64,000 bases of DNA, from NCBI GenBank assembly GCA_964419935.1, contig CAYQQJ010000017.1:1-64000 (forward strand), given 5' to 3'. The position numbers and the translations under genes are program-made. Every line of letters starts with the position of its first letter. The stretch's first letter is position 1. Below, piece by piece: positions 63,494-64,000 of this stretch. Under the pieces are notes generated by a model. That model had not been told where the DNA came from, made no database searches, and saw only the letters and a list, made by a program, of their open reading frames with translations. The DNA comes from CAYQQJ01 sp964419935 (GTDB taxonomy: Bacteria > Pseudomonadota > Gammaproteobacteria > Pseudomonadales > Cellvibrionaceae).

Positions 63494-63901
63494 ATGATGA
63501 CTGACTCGATTACCCAAATGTTACCCCTGTTGGCCGCTGTCCCAGGCTTGCTGGCCATGGGCGTGGCGGTGTGGGCGCTGACAAGAAGTAAACGTCAGGT
63601 TCAACAGCATAAAGCGGACCATGACCGTCGCCTCGGGCAATTGGAAAAACAACTGAAAGTCGCTACCGGTGGCGCGTTGGGTATGGGGCAACGTATTCTG
63701 GTGCTGGAAGAAAAACTGCAACAGCTGCAGAATCAAAATGAGGCCATCGGCACCAGCGATGGCGCACTGGCTTATGCACAAGCCATGAAGTTGTTCGAGC
63801 AGGGCGTAGATGCCAACACCGTCGCCGCCAGCTGCAGCCTGTCATCCGCCGAAGTCAGCCTCATGGCAATGTTGCATAACCACAAGCGCAATGCCGCTTA
63901 G
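63494..63901 (+). CDS. DUF2802 domain-containing protein
   Basis: 135 residues with an N-terminal transmembrane segment (about 10-29), a coiled coil (about 33-85) and a C-terminal DUF2802 motif (YAQAMKLFEQGVDANTVAAS and SSAEVSLMAML), which looks like a helix-turn-helix-type small fold. It follows cheW in many gammaproteobacteria and is assumed to belong to the flagellar/chemotaxis unit. The function is unknown. ATG 63494 or 63497 are equivalent starts. Confidence 0.87.
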   Translation: MMTDSITQMLPLLAAVPGLLAMGVAVWALTRSKRQVQQHKADHDRRLGQLEKQLKVATGGALGMGQRILVLEEKLQQLQNQNEAIGTSDGALAYAQAMKLFEQGVDANTVAASCSLSSAEVSLMAMLHNHKRNAA

Positions 63902-64000
63902 TTCGAGCAGTAGCCAATTCGCCAACAATAGCGGCGAGTCTGTGATGTCGGGTGGCGCCGCTCGCTAAACTCGCAGCTTACCGCGACCTACGATGAAGTG

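Overview
The window is chromosomal DNA from a free-living, polarly flagellated gammaproteobacterium. Gene order is close to that of Pseudomonas: leuC-leuD-leuB-asd-fimV-truA-trpF-accD-folC-dedD-cvpA-purF-metZ, and flhA-flhF-fleN-fliA-cheYZAB-motCD-parC-parP-cheW. The protein content (DUF4389, DUF4892, trpFBA next to accD, M16 fusion peptidase, PQQ sugar dehydrogenase) suggests a marine Cellvibrionales-type relative rather than Pseudomonas itself. This placement is inferred from gene content and order; no rRNA gene is present to test it.

Layout. 1-6300: htpG with a heat-shock promoter, gpsA, a DUF4389 membrane protein, sixA, an alpha/beta hydrolase and a DUF4892 protein. 6385-11350: folE (minus), prmB, aroC, then an outer-membrane protein and a LysR regulator (both minus), the latter divergent from leuC. 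11474-16139: leuCD, leuB and asd. 16488-20858: fimV and truA. 21352-25718: a four-gene MacB-like ABC exporter inserted between truA and trpF. 26055-35251: trpFBA, accD, folC, dedD-like, cvpA, purF, metZ. 35232-40125: an overlapping VanZ-MoxR-DUF58-transglutaminase operon. 40494-48159: an accessory block with a sugar dehydrogenase-cytochrome c fusion, a porin plus orphan polyamine-type binding protein, a 67-residue protein and a tandem M16 protease. 48318-63901: late flagellar, chemotaxis and motor genes with parC/parP array-positioning genes.

The least expected content is between the genes. Six intergenic copies of a 108-110 bp element share one architecture: a 29 bp outer inverted repeat, a conserved 50-52 nt core with a second short hairpin whose loop reads RTCCMT, then the other 29 bp arm. 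The core is conserved but the arms fall into four unrelated sequence classes, and two copies of one class differ by paired changes that keep the stem. All six lie just 3' of a plus-strand gene, and two bracket the ABC exporter. A second, unrelated repeat type is built of 7-bp units (GGGAAAA or CAAGCTN), partly as inverted arms, and twice begins on the stop codon of the preceding gene. I recognise no named family for the 29-52-29 element; it is the best candidate for something undescribed.

Regulation that can be read directly: a sigma-32 promoter at htpG, a LysR box and sigma-70 promoter at leuC, a sigma-54 promoter at flhA, a sigma-28 promoter at cheY, and several intrinsic terminators.
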